A DNA stretch of 64,000 nt from Streptomyces sp. NBC_00572 (GCF_026341815.1 NZ_JAPENX010000003.1:1-64000), one strand, 5' to 3'. Counted from the stretch's first letter, positions 7,406-15,921 are shown. Numbers and translations: made by a program. Notes: a model not told the origin generated them from the sequence alone.

Positions 7406-8469
7406 CCCCGTCCAGCACGAGCGTCACGGAATCCGGCCCCCGCCTCGTCGCAGCGCGGGGTGACCTGTCGGGCGCCGTGGAGAGGGCCCTGCGGAGCGAC
7501 CGGCCACCCGCGTACACCGAGGCCAGCATCCGAAGGGCGGACCCCTGGGGAGAGGACCTCCAGCTCGCGCTGTACCTGCTGTACGAACTCCACTACCGAG
7601 GCTTCGAGGGCGTCGACGACGCACGCGAATGGGACCCGGACCTGCTGCGTCTGCGACGGGAGACGGAAACCCTGTTCCTCCACGCGCTGCGCATCGCACT
7701 CCCCGATGCGCCCCGGACCGTCGAGGAGACCTTCGCCCCGCTCCTCGTCGAACAGCTGAATCCGGCCGACAGCGTCAGCCACCATCTGGAAACCAAGGGC
7801 GAGCTGTGGCAGTTGCGCGAGTACGCAGCCCTACGCTCCCTTTACCACCTCAAAGAGGCGGACCCGCACGCCTGGGTCATCCCGCGGCTGACCGGCCGGG
7901 CCAAGGCCGCGATGGTGGCCGTCGAGTACGACGAATTCGGCGCCGGGCACCCCGAACGCATTCACGCACGGCTCTTCGCGGACCTCATGACCGACCTCGA
8001 CCTCGACCCGGCCTACGGCCACTACCTGGACCACGCTCCTGCCCCGCTGCTCGCCACCGTCAACCTCATGTCCCTCTTCGGACTGCACCGATCCCTGCGC
8101 GGCGCGCTGGTCGGCCACTTCGCCTGCGTCGAGGTCACCTCCCCGCCCGGCTCCCGAAGGCTCGCCAATGCCATGCGCCGCTGCGGCGCGGGGCCCGCCG
8201 CCGAGCACTTCTACGCAGAGCACCTCGAAGCCGACGCCGTCCACGAGCAGGTCGTACGGCGTGAGGTCATCGGCGGCCTCCTCGCCGACGAACCCGGACT
8301 AGAGCCGGACATCGCCTTCGGGTGCGCTGCCACCGTCCTGCTCGAGAACGAACTCGGCGCCCATGTTCGCGCAGCGTGGTCGGCAGGGCGCTCCGCGCTC
8401 CGTAGCCCCCTGCCCCCGACCCCACCCCCACCCCCGGACCCGGACCCGGACCCGGACCCGAGGAGCTGA
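7402..8469 (+). CDS. iron-containing redox enzyme, haem-oxygenase-like diiron fold
   Basis: 355 residues from the ATG at 7402 (ribosome-binding site GGCAGGAG, ATGA overlap with the CDGSH gene). Likely metal-binding elements are LYLLYELHYRGFEG, VEYDEFGAGHPERIHARLF and HFYAEHLEADAVHEQ, with the Glu/His/Asp/His spacing of the haem-oxygenase-like diiron oxidase superfamily. Members oxidise or cleave small amines, fatty acids or amino acids; the substrate here is unknown. The last 20 residues are a Pro-rich tail ending in repeated Asp-Pro, encoded by a CCGGAC microsatellite at about 8437-8461. Adjacent CDGSH and flavin-reductase genes suggest an electron supply. Confidence 0.85.
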   Translation: MTPSSTSVTESGPRLVAARGDLSGAVERALRSDRPPAYTEASIRRADPWGEDLQLALYLLYELHYRGFEGVDDAREWDPDLLRLRRETETLFLHALRIALPDAPRTVEETFAPLLVEQLNPADSVSHHLETKGELWQLREYAALRSLYHLKEADPHAWVIPRLTGRAKAAMVAVEYDEFGAGHPERIHARLFADLMTDLDLDPAYGHYLDHAPAPLLATVNLMSLFGLHRSLRGALVGHFACVEVTSPPGSRRLANAMRRCGAGPAAEHFYAEHLEADAVHEQVVRREVIGGLLADEPGLEPDIAFGCAATVLLENELGAHVRAAWSAGRSALRSPLPPTPPPPPDPDPDPDPRS

Positions 8470-8471
8470 CC

Positions 8472-9029
8472 GTGACCGGCCTCGACGGCTTCACCGACGT
8501 GCTCGACTACCCGATGTACGTCGTCACGGCGGCGGCCGACGGCGAGCAGGGTGGCTGCCTGGTGGGCTTCGCGTCACAGTGCTCGATCGACCCACCCCGT
8601 TTCATGGTGTGGATCTCCACCGCCAACCGCACCTATCGCATCGCTCGCTGCGCCTCCCACCTCGCCGTACACGCGCTGCGCCGCGACCAGACGCAGGTCG
8701 CCGAGCTGTTCGGCAGACGGACCGGCGACGACATCGACAAGTTCGGCAGGGTGGCCTGGCGGCCGGGAGAAGGCGGAGCGCCGGTACTGGAGGACTCCTG
8801 CGCCTGGCTCGTGGGCCGAGTTCGGGAACGCGTCGACGGAGGAGACCACGTCGGCTTCCTGCTCGCACCTGTCACGCAGAGCCCACCCGGCCCTGCAAGG
8901 CCGCCACTCCTCCGGTTCAGTGACGTCGCGGACCTCTCGCCAGGGCACCCGGCCTCAGATCACGGGACAGATCCTCCCTGCTCAAGCTCCGTTCCCGGAG
9001 GCCATGAGCGGAGGGGACGCCTACTCTGA
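8472..9029 (+). CDS. flavin reductase-like FMN-binding protein
   Basis: 185 residues, two bases after the preceding stop, starting with GTG. The segment MYVVTAAADGEQGGCLVGFASQ, then DPPRFMVWIS-ANRTY and SHLAVHALRRDQ, matches the flavin reductase-like split-barrel that binds FMN and uses NAD(P)H. It could supply reduced flavin or electrons to the diiron-like enzyme. The family usually ends near LRFSDVADLSPGHPA; here the frame runs about 24 residues further into unrelated sequence, suggesting loss of the ancestral stop codon. Confidence 0.82.
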   Translation: MTGLDGFTDVLDYPMYVVTAAADGEQGGCLVGFASQCSIDPPRFMVWISTANRTYRIARCASHLAVHALRRDQTQVAELFGRRTGDDIDKFGRVAWRPGEGGAPVLEDSCAWLVGRVRERVDGGDHVGFLLAPVTQSPPGPARPPLLRFSDVADLSPGHPASDHGTDPPCSSSVPGGHERRGRLL

Positions 9030-9061
9030 TATGGAAGCAACCAGCAGAATCGGAGGACACC

Positions 9062-9139
9062 ATGATCGTCCTCGGCGTCATCCTCTGGATCCTCGGCGCG
9101 GTCGGTCACCAGGTCGGCGGGCGTCGGCACTACTGGTAG
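9062..9139 (+). CDS. shrunken DUF6131-like membrane micropeptide
   Basis: 25 residues: one hydrophobic stretch (MIVLGVILWILGAVGH) followed by QVGGRRHYW. The ending VGGRRHYW and the opening MIVLGVIL are the two ends of a streptomycete two-helix small membrane protein of about 50 residues (DUF6131). Here the middle, with one transmembrane helix, is missing in frame. The ribosome-binding site (CGGAGGACACC) is intact, so it may still be made. I regard it as an internally deleted gene that retains expression signals. Confidence 0.6.
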   Translation: MIVLGVILWILGAVGHQVGGRRHYW

Positions 9140-9412
9140 AGAGTCAGAACAGCCTCAATGCGACCGGGGAAAGCGCCGAACCCGGCATGTTCAAACGACT
9201 CCGGCAGTGAGAGTTCTGCACGTTCACTCTGCCCACCGTCGTCGGTGAGATGAAGCGCTTCTTTGGCCGACGCATCGGCCTCTCCCAGGCACGTCTCACG
9301 CCTCTTCGCTCGCATCCTCAGCGAGCTGCGCGCGAGCCGGATGTTCGGCGGCCGTCTCACCACGTGGGCGGAGTGCCTTGGCGCGCCGAGTGCCGCACCC
9401 GGAGGGAGTCCC

Positions 9413-10738
9413 ATGGGCGCACCTCACGACTTCGGTCCACGGAGGCCCTCGCCCGACGAGCCGGGGCGCCCTCTGGACGCATCTGAGCGCTCGGATTACG
9501 AGCGTCTTCGCAAGGACGCCGACCTCCGTCACCGCAGGCTGCGCATGGTGGTCGCCTCCGGGCTTCTCGTCCTGGCCGTACTGCTGGCTCCCGTCGCCGT
9601 GGTGGCAGCATGGACGAGCTCGCAGATCAACGACGTCGACCGCTACGAACAGACGGTCGCGCCGCTGGCCCGCGATCCGGCCGTCCAGGACGTCGTCATC
9701 GACCGTGTGACCGACGGAGTGGTCGCGCGCGTCGACGTCCGCAAGATCACCGACGCCCTCGCCGACATCCTGGCCGACCGCGACGCACCCCCCTTCCTGG
9801 TCGACGCGGCCAGATCGATGGACGAACAACTCAAGAGCGGCCTGACGACCGGCGTGCGGTACGTGGTGAAGAAGGTGGTCACCAGCGACGCCTTCGCCGA
9901 GGCCTGGGACAGAGTCAACCGGGGCGCCCACACCGCCGCGACGAACGTCCTGACCGGCGACGGCGGTGGCGCGATCGAGGTCAAGGGAGAGGCCCTCGTG
10001 CTGAACGTGGGGGTCGTGGTGGAGGAGATGCAGAAGCAGTTCGTCGGCACGACGATCGTCGATGCGGATCAGATTCCCGGGGCCGACACATCGATCGTGC
10101 TGACAAGGAACGACCAGCTGGGTGAGGTTCGGAACGCGGCCCGCTGGCTCGGTGTGCTCGGTCCCTGGCTGCCCGCGACAGTCGTTGTTCTTGCGGGCCT
10201 CGGGGTCTGGGCAGCGCCTCGGCGCCGCAAAGCGGTGATGGCCCTGGGGGTCGGCATCGGCGTGATGATGTGCGCGCTGCTTGTGGTGCTCTCCGTCCTG
10301 CGCCAGGTGTACCTGGACGCGGTGGCCCCGGTCGCGAAGTCGCAAGAGGCCGCGGCGGATGTCTATGACACCCTCGTGAGGTTCCTGCGGCAGTCGACGG
10401 TGGCGACGCTCGTGATCGCGCTGATCGCCGTGATCACGGCCTATCTGTACGGGCCTGGCCGCGGAGCCGACGCCGTCCGCTCGGCCACCGGCCGGGGCGT
10501 CGACGCCGCCGGTCACGCGCTGGCCCGCACCGGGTGGGACAGCGGCCGGGCCGGCGACTGGCTGCGCGCGCACCGCCCCTTGACCACAGCCACCGTGATC
10601 GCGGCGGGAACTCTCGCCCTCGTCCTTTGGAGCTACCCCACGCCTGTGGTCGTCGTCCTCGTGCTCCTGTGCGCCGTGCTCGTCCTGGTGCTCCTCGGTG
10701 TCCTGTCGGCCGCCACGAACGATGTGGGGGATTCCTGA
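9413..10738 (+). CDS. integral membrane protein of unknown function
   Basis: 441 residues from the ATG at 9413, chosen because GGAGGG lies 6 bases upstream. The polar N-terminus (about 40 residues, many Arg/Asp) leads to a first membrane helix near residues 45-66 (MVVASGLLVLAVLLAPVAVV). An extracytoplasmic domain of about 170 residues follows, then paired helices at about 240-290, one at about 325-345 and two near the C-terminus (about 390-435). No catalytic motif was recognised. It resembles streptomycete integral membrane proteins of unknown function and is transcribed alone. Confidence 0.82.
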   Translation: MGAPHDFGPRRPSPDEPGRPLDASERSDYERLRKDADLRHRRLRMVVASGLLVLAVLLAPVAVVAAWTSSQINDVDRYEQTVAPLARDPAVQDVVIDRVTDGVVARVDVRKITDALADILADRDAPPFLVDAARSMDEQLKSGLTTGVRYVVKKVVTSDAFAEAWDRVNRGAHTAATNVLTGDGGGAIEVKGEALVLNVGVVVEEMQKQFVGTTIVDADQIPGADTSIVLTRNDQLGEVRNAARWLGVLGPWLPATVVVLAGLGVWAAPRRRKAVMALGVGIGVMMCALLVVLSVLRQVYLDAVAPVAKSQEAAADVYDTLVRFLRQSTVATLVIALIAVITAYLYGPGRGADAVRSATGRGVDAAGHALARTGWDSGRAGDWLRAHRPLTTATVIAAGTLALVLWSYPTPVVVVLVLLCAVLVLVLLGVLSAATNDVGDS

Positions 10739-10909
10739 GCTGCGCGAAGCGATGCTTGACGCGCCCCGACGACGGGGAACCCCCGCCGTCGCCGCAGCCC
10801 AAGAAAAAGGGGGCCTCCTTCTCCGCGCAGCCGCGGGGCGCTTCGCCCGGGTCGAAAGGCAGCGGACCCGGATAGGGGCCCGGTCGTTCGGGGGAGGGGG
10901 AGGAGACGC

Positions 10910-11464
10910 CAGCAGCGCCCGGTCCCGGTTGGTCCTCAGCGCGGCGAACAGGTCGTTGAACCGCCCGTCCGGAATCCGCCGCGGTTGCCGCCGGGGCACT
11001 GAAGGCCGGTACTGGCCCGTGCGACCGGTCGGCCCGCCAGAGGCGCGTCGCCCCTTCGGGAAGGGGTTGATCAGCGGTCCGACGCCTTCACTCAGATGGA
11101 AGTCGTAGAAGGTGCGCAGCACCCTCTCGCAGTGCGCCCGCGTCGACGCCGTGTACTGCAGCCCAGGCGTCGCCCGGCCAGTCACCGGATTCGGCAAGGC
11201 GGCCGGCCCCAGTCGCGCCGCCGGAGCGACAGCACCGCCACGGCGGTACCGCCAATGAACCCGCGCGGGCTTTCTCGCCATCTACATCCATCGCACGAAG
11301 TCCCGGGCATCCCCTCACCCCGCCCGGTCCCATTCCACCTCCCATGCGGACAGCCACCGCCACCACCGCAAGAGCTCCATCCCGTACGAGCGGATCGTGG
11401 ACGCCGGTCGTCAGGCCTGCAGCTCGGCAAAGAACAACTCCGTCGGCTCCACCACCGCACCATC
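10910..11464 (-). pseudogene. tyrosine site-specific integrase remnant
   Basis: In one frame the complement reads VVEPTELFFAELQA, stop, STIRSYGMELLRWWRWLSAW, EVEWDRAG, stop, GDARDFVRWM, stop, then PNPVTGRATPGLQYTASTRA, FYDFHLSEGVGPLINPFP and finally FNDLFAALRTNRDRALL. This is the SAM-like core-binding half of actinobacterial tyrosine recombinases. Three in-frame stops (11411-11413, 11315-11317, 11282-11284) interrupt it, and it ends before the catalytic domain with its Arg-His-Arg-Tyr residues. It must be inactive and marks an old integrative element. Confidence 0.8.
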
Positions 11465-11653
11465 TGCTGATCGGTCGCCGGCTCGGCCGCGCCGTGCACC
11501 CCCGCCGGCGGCACTGGTGGCACCGCTTCACCAAGCGACCGACAGCTGCTGGCTAGCGACGGGCTGGGCAGGCCCCGTTGGCTGCGGCATGGCCCTCGAG
11601 TGAACCGCATCGAACGGCCATGTGGGCGTCCGGGGTAGATCGGAGACAGCCAT

Positions 11654-11855
11654 GTGGGGCGTGCCGCCGCGTACAGCCGGGTCTTGGCGAAGCCGCCGGT
11701 CAGGGCGGTGGCCATCAGCCTGGTGCGGGCGAAGTGCCCGCCGTGGCGATGCGCACGTCGAGCAGCCCATCGGCAAGGTCGTGGCGGCGCACGGGTGCCA
11801 CTCCCATGCTGCAGTATGCGCTGTTGCCTGCGAACAGCAGCCACATCGAGTGCCG
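11654..11855 (-). pseudogene. diacylglycerol/lipid kinase C-terminal remnant
   Basis: One frame reads RHSMWLLFAGNSAYCSMGVA, PVRRHDLADGLLDVRI. After a frameshift near 11740 the homology continues as HFARTRLMATALTGGFAKTR, LYAAAR. The order LLFAGN-Y---G-AP--R-DL-DGLLDVR followed by -FARTRL--A-LTG is the C-terminal lobe of the DgkB/YegS lipid-kinase family. A TGA lies just upstream, the N-terminal nucleotide-binding lobe is absent and the end is scrambled. It directly abuts the integrase remnant. Confidence 0.6.
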
Positions 11856-11998
11856 TTTTCACAGCTCGCCAGGGCAAGGCGGTGACGTCCTGGGCCGGTG
11901 CGGCACTCGCATGGGTGAGCCTGACCGACAGCGAGTCGGGCAAGGGCACATGATGCGATGGCTTGTAACTGCCGAACGTGTCCTTGGCCGCCATGGCG

Positions 11999-12843
11999 TC
12001 AGAGGGTGGTGAGCATCCCCTCGCGAAGGCGGGCCAGGGTGCGGGACAGGAGGCGGGAGACGTGCATCTGGGAGACGCCGAGGCGTTCGCCGATCTGCGA
12101 CTGGGTGAGTTCCTCGACGAACCTCAGGTGCAGGATGCGCCGGTCGCGCTCGTTGAGTTCTGCGATGAGCGGGGCGAGAGCATGGAAGTTCTCCACGAGC
12201 TCCATGGCGGGGTCTTCCTCGCCGATGAAGCCGGCCAGGGGCGCTTCACCGTCGTCGGCGTCACCGTGGACAGCGGCGTCGATGGAGGTGGAGTTGTAGC
12301 CGTTCGAGGCCAGGCGGGCTTCGATGACCTCTTCCTCGGTGAGGTCCATGAGCGCGGCCAGTTCGCTGACCTTGGGTGCGCGGCCGAGGCGGGTGCCGAG
12401 TTCCTCGGTGGCCTTCGCGAGGTCGACGCGGGCCTCCTGGAGGCGGGCGGAACGTGGACGGCCCAAGAAGTGTCATGGAAGAACCGTTTGATCTCGCCGA
12501 CGATGTAAGGCACGGCGAACGTGGCGAACTGAACCTCGCGGGAGAGGTCGAAGCGGTCGATTGCCTTGATCAGGCCGATCGTGCCGACCTGGATGATGTC
12601 CTCCATGTCGTCGCTGCGGTGGCGGAACCGTCCGGCGGCCTAGCGGACCAGCGTCATGTTCATTTCGACGAGGGTGTTGCGTGCGTACTGGTACTCGGGC
12701 GTGCCCTCCTCCAGTACGGCGAGCCTTGCGAAGAACTGCCTCGACAGGTCGCGGGCGTCCTTCGGCGCGACACCCTGCGGAGCGGCAATTGCCGGTAGTT
12801 CCGCGATGCCGGTCTCCGTGGATGTCCCGGTAGCCGTCGTCAT
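11999..12843 (-). pseudogene. SigB/SigF-type sigma factor gene with stop and frameshift
   Basis: From the ATG at 12843 (strong ribosome-binding site GGGGAGGGA) the product begins MTTATGTSTETGIAEL and reaches region 2 with LVEMNMTLVR, where TAG at 12640-12642 replaces the usual aromatic codon before AAGRFRHRSDDMEDIIQVGT. Homology continues through IGLIKAIDRFDLSREVQFAT to HDTSWAVHVP. A one-base deletion near 12447-12452 then shifts the frame, after which RRLQEARVDLAKATEELGTR and region 4 (RDRRILHLRFVEELTQSQIG) are intact to the stop. Related factors direct osmotic, oxidative and developmental stress genes. Two lesions argue for a true pseudogene; each should be confirmed against reads. Confidence 0.85.
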
Positions 12844-13452
12844 GCTGTCCCTCCCCTTTGTCCGCCGGCCCTCTGCCGTCCCCCGCCAGGCCGGTGCACC
12901 GCACATACCCCCGAGCTGGTGCCTCATGCGCCCGTCTTGCATACGGCGGGTGATGCCGCCACCTGGCTGACTGCGATATGCGTGTCGCGAAGGAGCGTCC
13001 GCGCATGACAGGTGCCAACTCAAGTTCGGCTCGGCGTTACAGGATCCGCTTTGAGGGCAAGTGCGCATCTCGGACAGAGGCCACCATGCATGGAGGGCTT
13101 ATGCTGATCCACCCCACGGGACCGGACACTGGGATGTCGGACCGAGTTTTCATCGACAAGCGGCCGGAATCCGTCGCGCACGCACCGAGACTTCGCCCGC
13201 GCCTTCCTGGGCAAGCTCCGCCCGGCTGCGGATCCCCAGGATGCCGCCAGCTAGCCAAATCCGTCACCGTAACCACGGGACCCAGAGGTAAGACCATCCG
13301 CGCAGTGCTGCCACGACAGCCGTGGCCCGCGTCTCCGGGCCGGTGGATGACTACGCGGTGCGCTTCGCGGCAGCGTGCCCCACCGAGGGGCCAGTCGACC
13401 CAAGGCGGACCGCCTTTGGCACGAGCGTGCTCGGGCGGGGCACAAGAATCCA
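12844..13452. other. 609-bp stretch with no recognised gene
   Basis: It lies upstream of the sigma pseudogene and must hold its promoter. Both strands have open frames but none with a recognisable motif, a good ribosome-binding site or family-like composition. The first 40 bases carry the ribosome-binding site of the sigma gene. I see no repeat or RNA gene. Confidence 0.5.
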
Positions 13453-13692
13453 ATGGCCGACCTATCTCAGCTGCTGAAACAGACGATGCGCTGCCGCCAC
13501 CTGACGCCGCAGGCGATCGCGAACAAGACCGGCATCCGCACCCCGCGCATTCGGGCCTTCGCCGAGGACGGCGCGGAGGGGCCCATCCGGCCGACCGAGG
13601 AGGAGCTAGCCGAACTTGCCGGCGCCCTCGCTCTGCCGCTAGCGGAGGTCAAGGCCGCCGCCCGGCCCACTGCCGCGGTAGCTGCCCCCTGA
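13453..13692 (+). CDS. small helix-turn-helix protein
   Basis: 79 residues: MADLSQLLKQTMRCRHLTPQ, AIANKTGIRTPRIRAFAEDG, then a PTEEELAELAGALALPLAEV segment. The LTPQAIANKTGI-TPRIRAF stretch fits a helix-turn-helix in an XRE-like DNA-binding fold, and EELAELAGALALPLAEV resembles the following helices of that fold. No effector domain is present. The ribosome-binding site is weak. It is isolated in a decayed region and could be a former phage- or element-type regulator. Confidence 0.6.
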   Translation: MADLSQLLKQTMRCRHLTPQAIANKTGIRTPRIRAFAEDGAEGPIRPTEEELAELAGALALPLAEVKAAARPTAAVAAP

Positions 13693-14148
13693 CCTGCGCC
13701 GATGCGACGCCTATGTGATAGCCACTGTGGTCGTCTCGTCATCGAAATACACATGCTCGACGCGCGACCGCCCTCTTCCCCGGAGGGAGACGCGGTGCGT
13801 TCCATTCCCGTTCACCAACCCGTGCCTGTCGTATCCGACGGCTCAAGTGACTGAGCGCAGGAGGAGGGCAAGCGCCCTGCGCCGGCGGGGCTTCCGCCCC
13901 CACGACCGGCTGGCGCCTTCACGCACCGGGAGTCACCGCGGGAGGCAACTGACGACGCCGGGTAGGGCATGCTGCTCGGCATCGCCCATCGTCCCCAGCG
14001 CCGCTCTTGACGCAGATCGGGGCCGCGCAGCTGTGGCCGCGCGGCCCCGATCACCACATGCCGCAGATCCCACCGCCGCCCGCGCAACGCCCGGTGCCCG
14101 CTGCTCGGGTAGTGGCCGCACGAAGCAGCCGTACACTCCGGTCGCGGT
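13693..14148. other. gene-free interval downstream of cspA
   Basis: About 455 bp between the small HTH gene and the terminator-like hairpin behind the cold-shock gene. Frames on both strands lack recognisable motifs and start signals. Nothing else is supported. Confidence 0.5.
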
Positions 14149-14166
14149 GCCCGCGGTTCCGCGGGC
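14149..14166 (-). terminator. hairpin downstream of cspA
   Basis: A perfect GCCCGCGG stem with a 2-base loop lies 13 bases after the stop of the leftward cold-shock gene. There is no T run, as is common for streptomycete terminators. Confidence 0.55.
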
Positions 14167-14179
14167 GGGGTGGGGAAGG

Positions 14180-14383
14180 TCAGGCCGGGTTGATGTTCTC
14201 GGCCTGGGGGCCCTTCTGGCCCTGGGTGACGTCGAACGTCACGGTCTGGCCCTCCTGGAGCTCACGGAAGCCCGTGGAGTTGATCGCCGAGTAGTGGGCG
14301 AAGACGTCCGGGCCTCCACCGTCCTGGGCGATGAAGCCGAAGCCCTTCTCCGCGTTGAACCACTTCACAGTTCCCGTAGCCAT
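14180..14383 (-). CDS. cold-shock protein, CspA family
   Basis: 67 residues, the standard length. RNA-binding motifs RNP1 (KGFGFI) and RNP2 (VFAHYSAI, usually VFVHYSAI) are present, within MATGTVKWFNAEKGFGFI, DVFAHYSAINSTGFRELQEG and FDVTQGQKGPQAENI. It binds single-stranded RNA or DNA in the cytoplasm and acts as an RNA chaperone. One notable change is Ala for the usual Val in VFVHYS. It lies downstream of a MerR-like gene on the same strand, with a 232-bp leader that could carry the long 5' UTR typical of cold-shock mRNAs. Confidence 0.95.
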   Translation of the reverse strand: MATGTVKWFNAEKGFGFIAQDGGGPDVFAHYSAINSTGFRELQEGQTVTFDVTQGQKGPQAENINPA

Positions 14384-14615
14384 GTCTCATGCCTTCCAGT
14401 CGATGAACGCCTCCCGCACCATGCGGAAGGCAGAGGTGATCGCCCTGGTCCCTGCGGCACTGCACAGCAAAAAACCCACGCCGAAGGCATGGGCAAGGGG
14501 AACTTCCGAACCACGACAGCTAACCGGGACGCTACACGTCAGTACACCCTGTCACCAGAGGAAACGCCTGTATGTATGCGCGGGATGGGCCGGTATCCGA
14601 CGGGCTCGCACCGTC

Positions 14616-14954
14616 TCAGTCCGCGGGCGCCGGCCCGGATGATCCGGCGGCGCGGCGGTACTCGGCGTTGATGCGCTGCGCTTCTTCGAGCTGGTCTTCG
14701 AGGATGATGATGCGGCACGCGGCCTCGATGGGGGTGCCCTGGTCGACGAGTTCCCGGGCGCGGGCGGCGATGCGCAGCTGGTAGCGGGAGTAGCGGCGGT
14801 GGCCGCCCTCGGAGCGCAGGGGTGTGATGAGGCGGGCTTCTCCGATGGCGCGGAGGAAACCCTGGGTGGTGCCGAGCATTTCGGCGGCCCTGCCCATCGT
14901 GAAGGCGGGGTAGTCGTCGTCGTCGAGACGACCGCACGAGTCGTCTGCTGTCAT
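14616..14954 (-). CDS. MerR-like helix-turn-helix protein
   Basis: 112 residues from the ATG at 14954 (ribosome-binding site GAGAGG). After a short acidic N-terminus, FTMGRAAEMLGTTQGFLRAI is the winged-helix HTH, and LITPLRSEGGHRRYSRYQLR is the MerR wing with its conserved EGGHRRYS. RAREL-DQGTPIEAACRIIIL, then QLEEAQRINAEYRR, forms the dimerisation helix. There is no ligand domain. Such stand-alone MerR-like genes commonly sit beside cold-shock genes in Streptomyces, as here. A perfect 32-bp palindrome lies in its leader (14981-15012). Confidence 0.88.
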   Translation of the reverse strand: MTADDSCGRLDDDDYPAFTMGRAAEMLGTTQGFLRAIGEARLITPLRSEGGHRRYSRYQLRIAARARELVDQGTPIEAACRIIILEDQLEEAQRINAEYRRAAGSSGPAPAD

Positions 14955-14980
14955 TGCACCTCTCTCGTGGAACGCGTTGA

Positions 14981-15012
14981 GGGGCCCTGGTGCCGTACGG
15001 CACCAGGGCCCC
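14981..15012. promoter_or_regulatory. perfect 32-bp palindrome in the MerR-like leader
   Basis: Sixteen bases (GGGGCCCTGGTGCCGT) are followed at once by their exact complement, with no spacer. It ends 26 bases upstream of the MerR-like start codon, outside the ribosome-binding site. As RNA it would form a very stable hairpin; as DNA it is a symmetrical protein site. It could be an attenuator, an autoregulatory operator or a terminator for transcription entering from the right. Confidence 0.6.
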
Positions 15013-15230
15013 GAAGGAACTTCTACACCACCTGCCGGCCCTGATACTGCGCCGGCGTTCTGTGTCCGCGTACCCGACCTGGCTGCTGTCGGGGGTGCGG
15101 GGATCGCGGTTGCTTGACCGGAGACCACCTCGTTATCGATGTCCTGCGGTACCCGGGCTCAAGTCTTCCGCCCGGGCGATCCTGATGGCGCGGGTTCCTC
15201 CGTTCTTCCTCGGTGATCAACTACTCACTA

Positions 15231-15275
15231 CGGGATACTGCGTACTGCGGGTACTGATCCACTGCGGGTACTGCT
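15231..15275. repeat. direct repeats of ACTGCGGGTACTG
   Basis: Two exact copies of this 13-mer (15244-15256 and 15261-15273) with a 17-bp period, preceded by a degenerate copy (GGGATACTGCGTACTG). Related words recur at about 15418-15435 and 15609-15630. They could be protein-binding sites or the residue of a repetitive coding sequence. Confidence 0.5.
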
Positions 15276-15705
15276 GGTGATGCGAGCTGCTCAGTGGCCT
15301 GTGACAGCGCCACCCTTCGGCAGCCAGCCCCGTTGCCCGTCCTGCGTCTTCTCTGGCTCAGAACCCCACTGCCGAACTTCCCGGTGCGCGCGTCCGCAGC
15401 CGACGCCTTCACCAGGGGTACTGCTCGCTCTCCACTGCTGGGTGCTGCGCACTGCACTCACGGGTACCGCACCTGCCATGACCGCGGTCCCGCTCACGGC
15501 GGCCCCTGATCACTGCGGGCCACCCGGTCCGGCCGTCAGTCCCGTCGCCGTCCTGCAACAACCTGGCTTCGAAACTCCACCGCCGCACCGTCCTGCTCAC
15601 TGCAACTACCTGTACTGCTGGTACTGCTTGCCGGCAGTTCGTCTCTGCCAGGCCCTGCTGTCTCTCTGGGCTACGAGAGAAACCATAACCACGCCACCAC
15701 CCAAT

Positions 15706-15746
15706 GTCTACTGCGGCCGACACAGATTTCCGTGTGTCCGGTAGAC
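15706..15746. terminator. imperfect hairpin, possible terminator
   Basis: GTCTAC and GTAGAC arms enclose a second near-complementary pair (GGCCGACAC with GTGTGTCC) around an AT-rich loop. It lies between no recognised genes, so its direction is unclear. Confidence 0.3.
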
Positions 15747-15921
15747 AGGTAATCGACCTCAAACAGTGACGCGAAGGGTCGCGGAGCGGTCTCTGGCAGT
15801 CCCGTGGGATGCCTCGATGCTCACGCGGCGTATTTCTGACGGGAAAGCGGTGACGGCCCTTCTCGCCCGGTGGCACGACCGGTTGACGGGACGGGACGGC
15901 CCGTGAATAGGATCGGCTCTC

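Larger units (their letters stand above)
14955..15921. other. 967-bp interval with palindrome and TACTG-type repeats
   Basis: No gene recognised. It contains the palindrome at 14981-15012, direct repeats at 15231-15275, further scattered TACTG and CACTGC words up to about 15630, and a hairpin at 15706-15746. Several leftward frames are open, but their residues look like translated repeat (for example QQYPQW) rather than a known protein. Confidence 0.45.

Noticed and set aside
9296..11281. Leftward 661-codon frame antisense to the membrane protein
   Set aside because: Only its first 120 residues are meaningful (integrase remnant). The rest is antisense to a good membrane-protein gene.
15221..15457. 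Leftward frame encoding a QYPQ-like repeat peptide
   Set aside because: The repeat words are shared by all frames and no start or ribosome-binding site is convincing; treated as repeat DNA.
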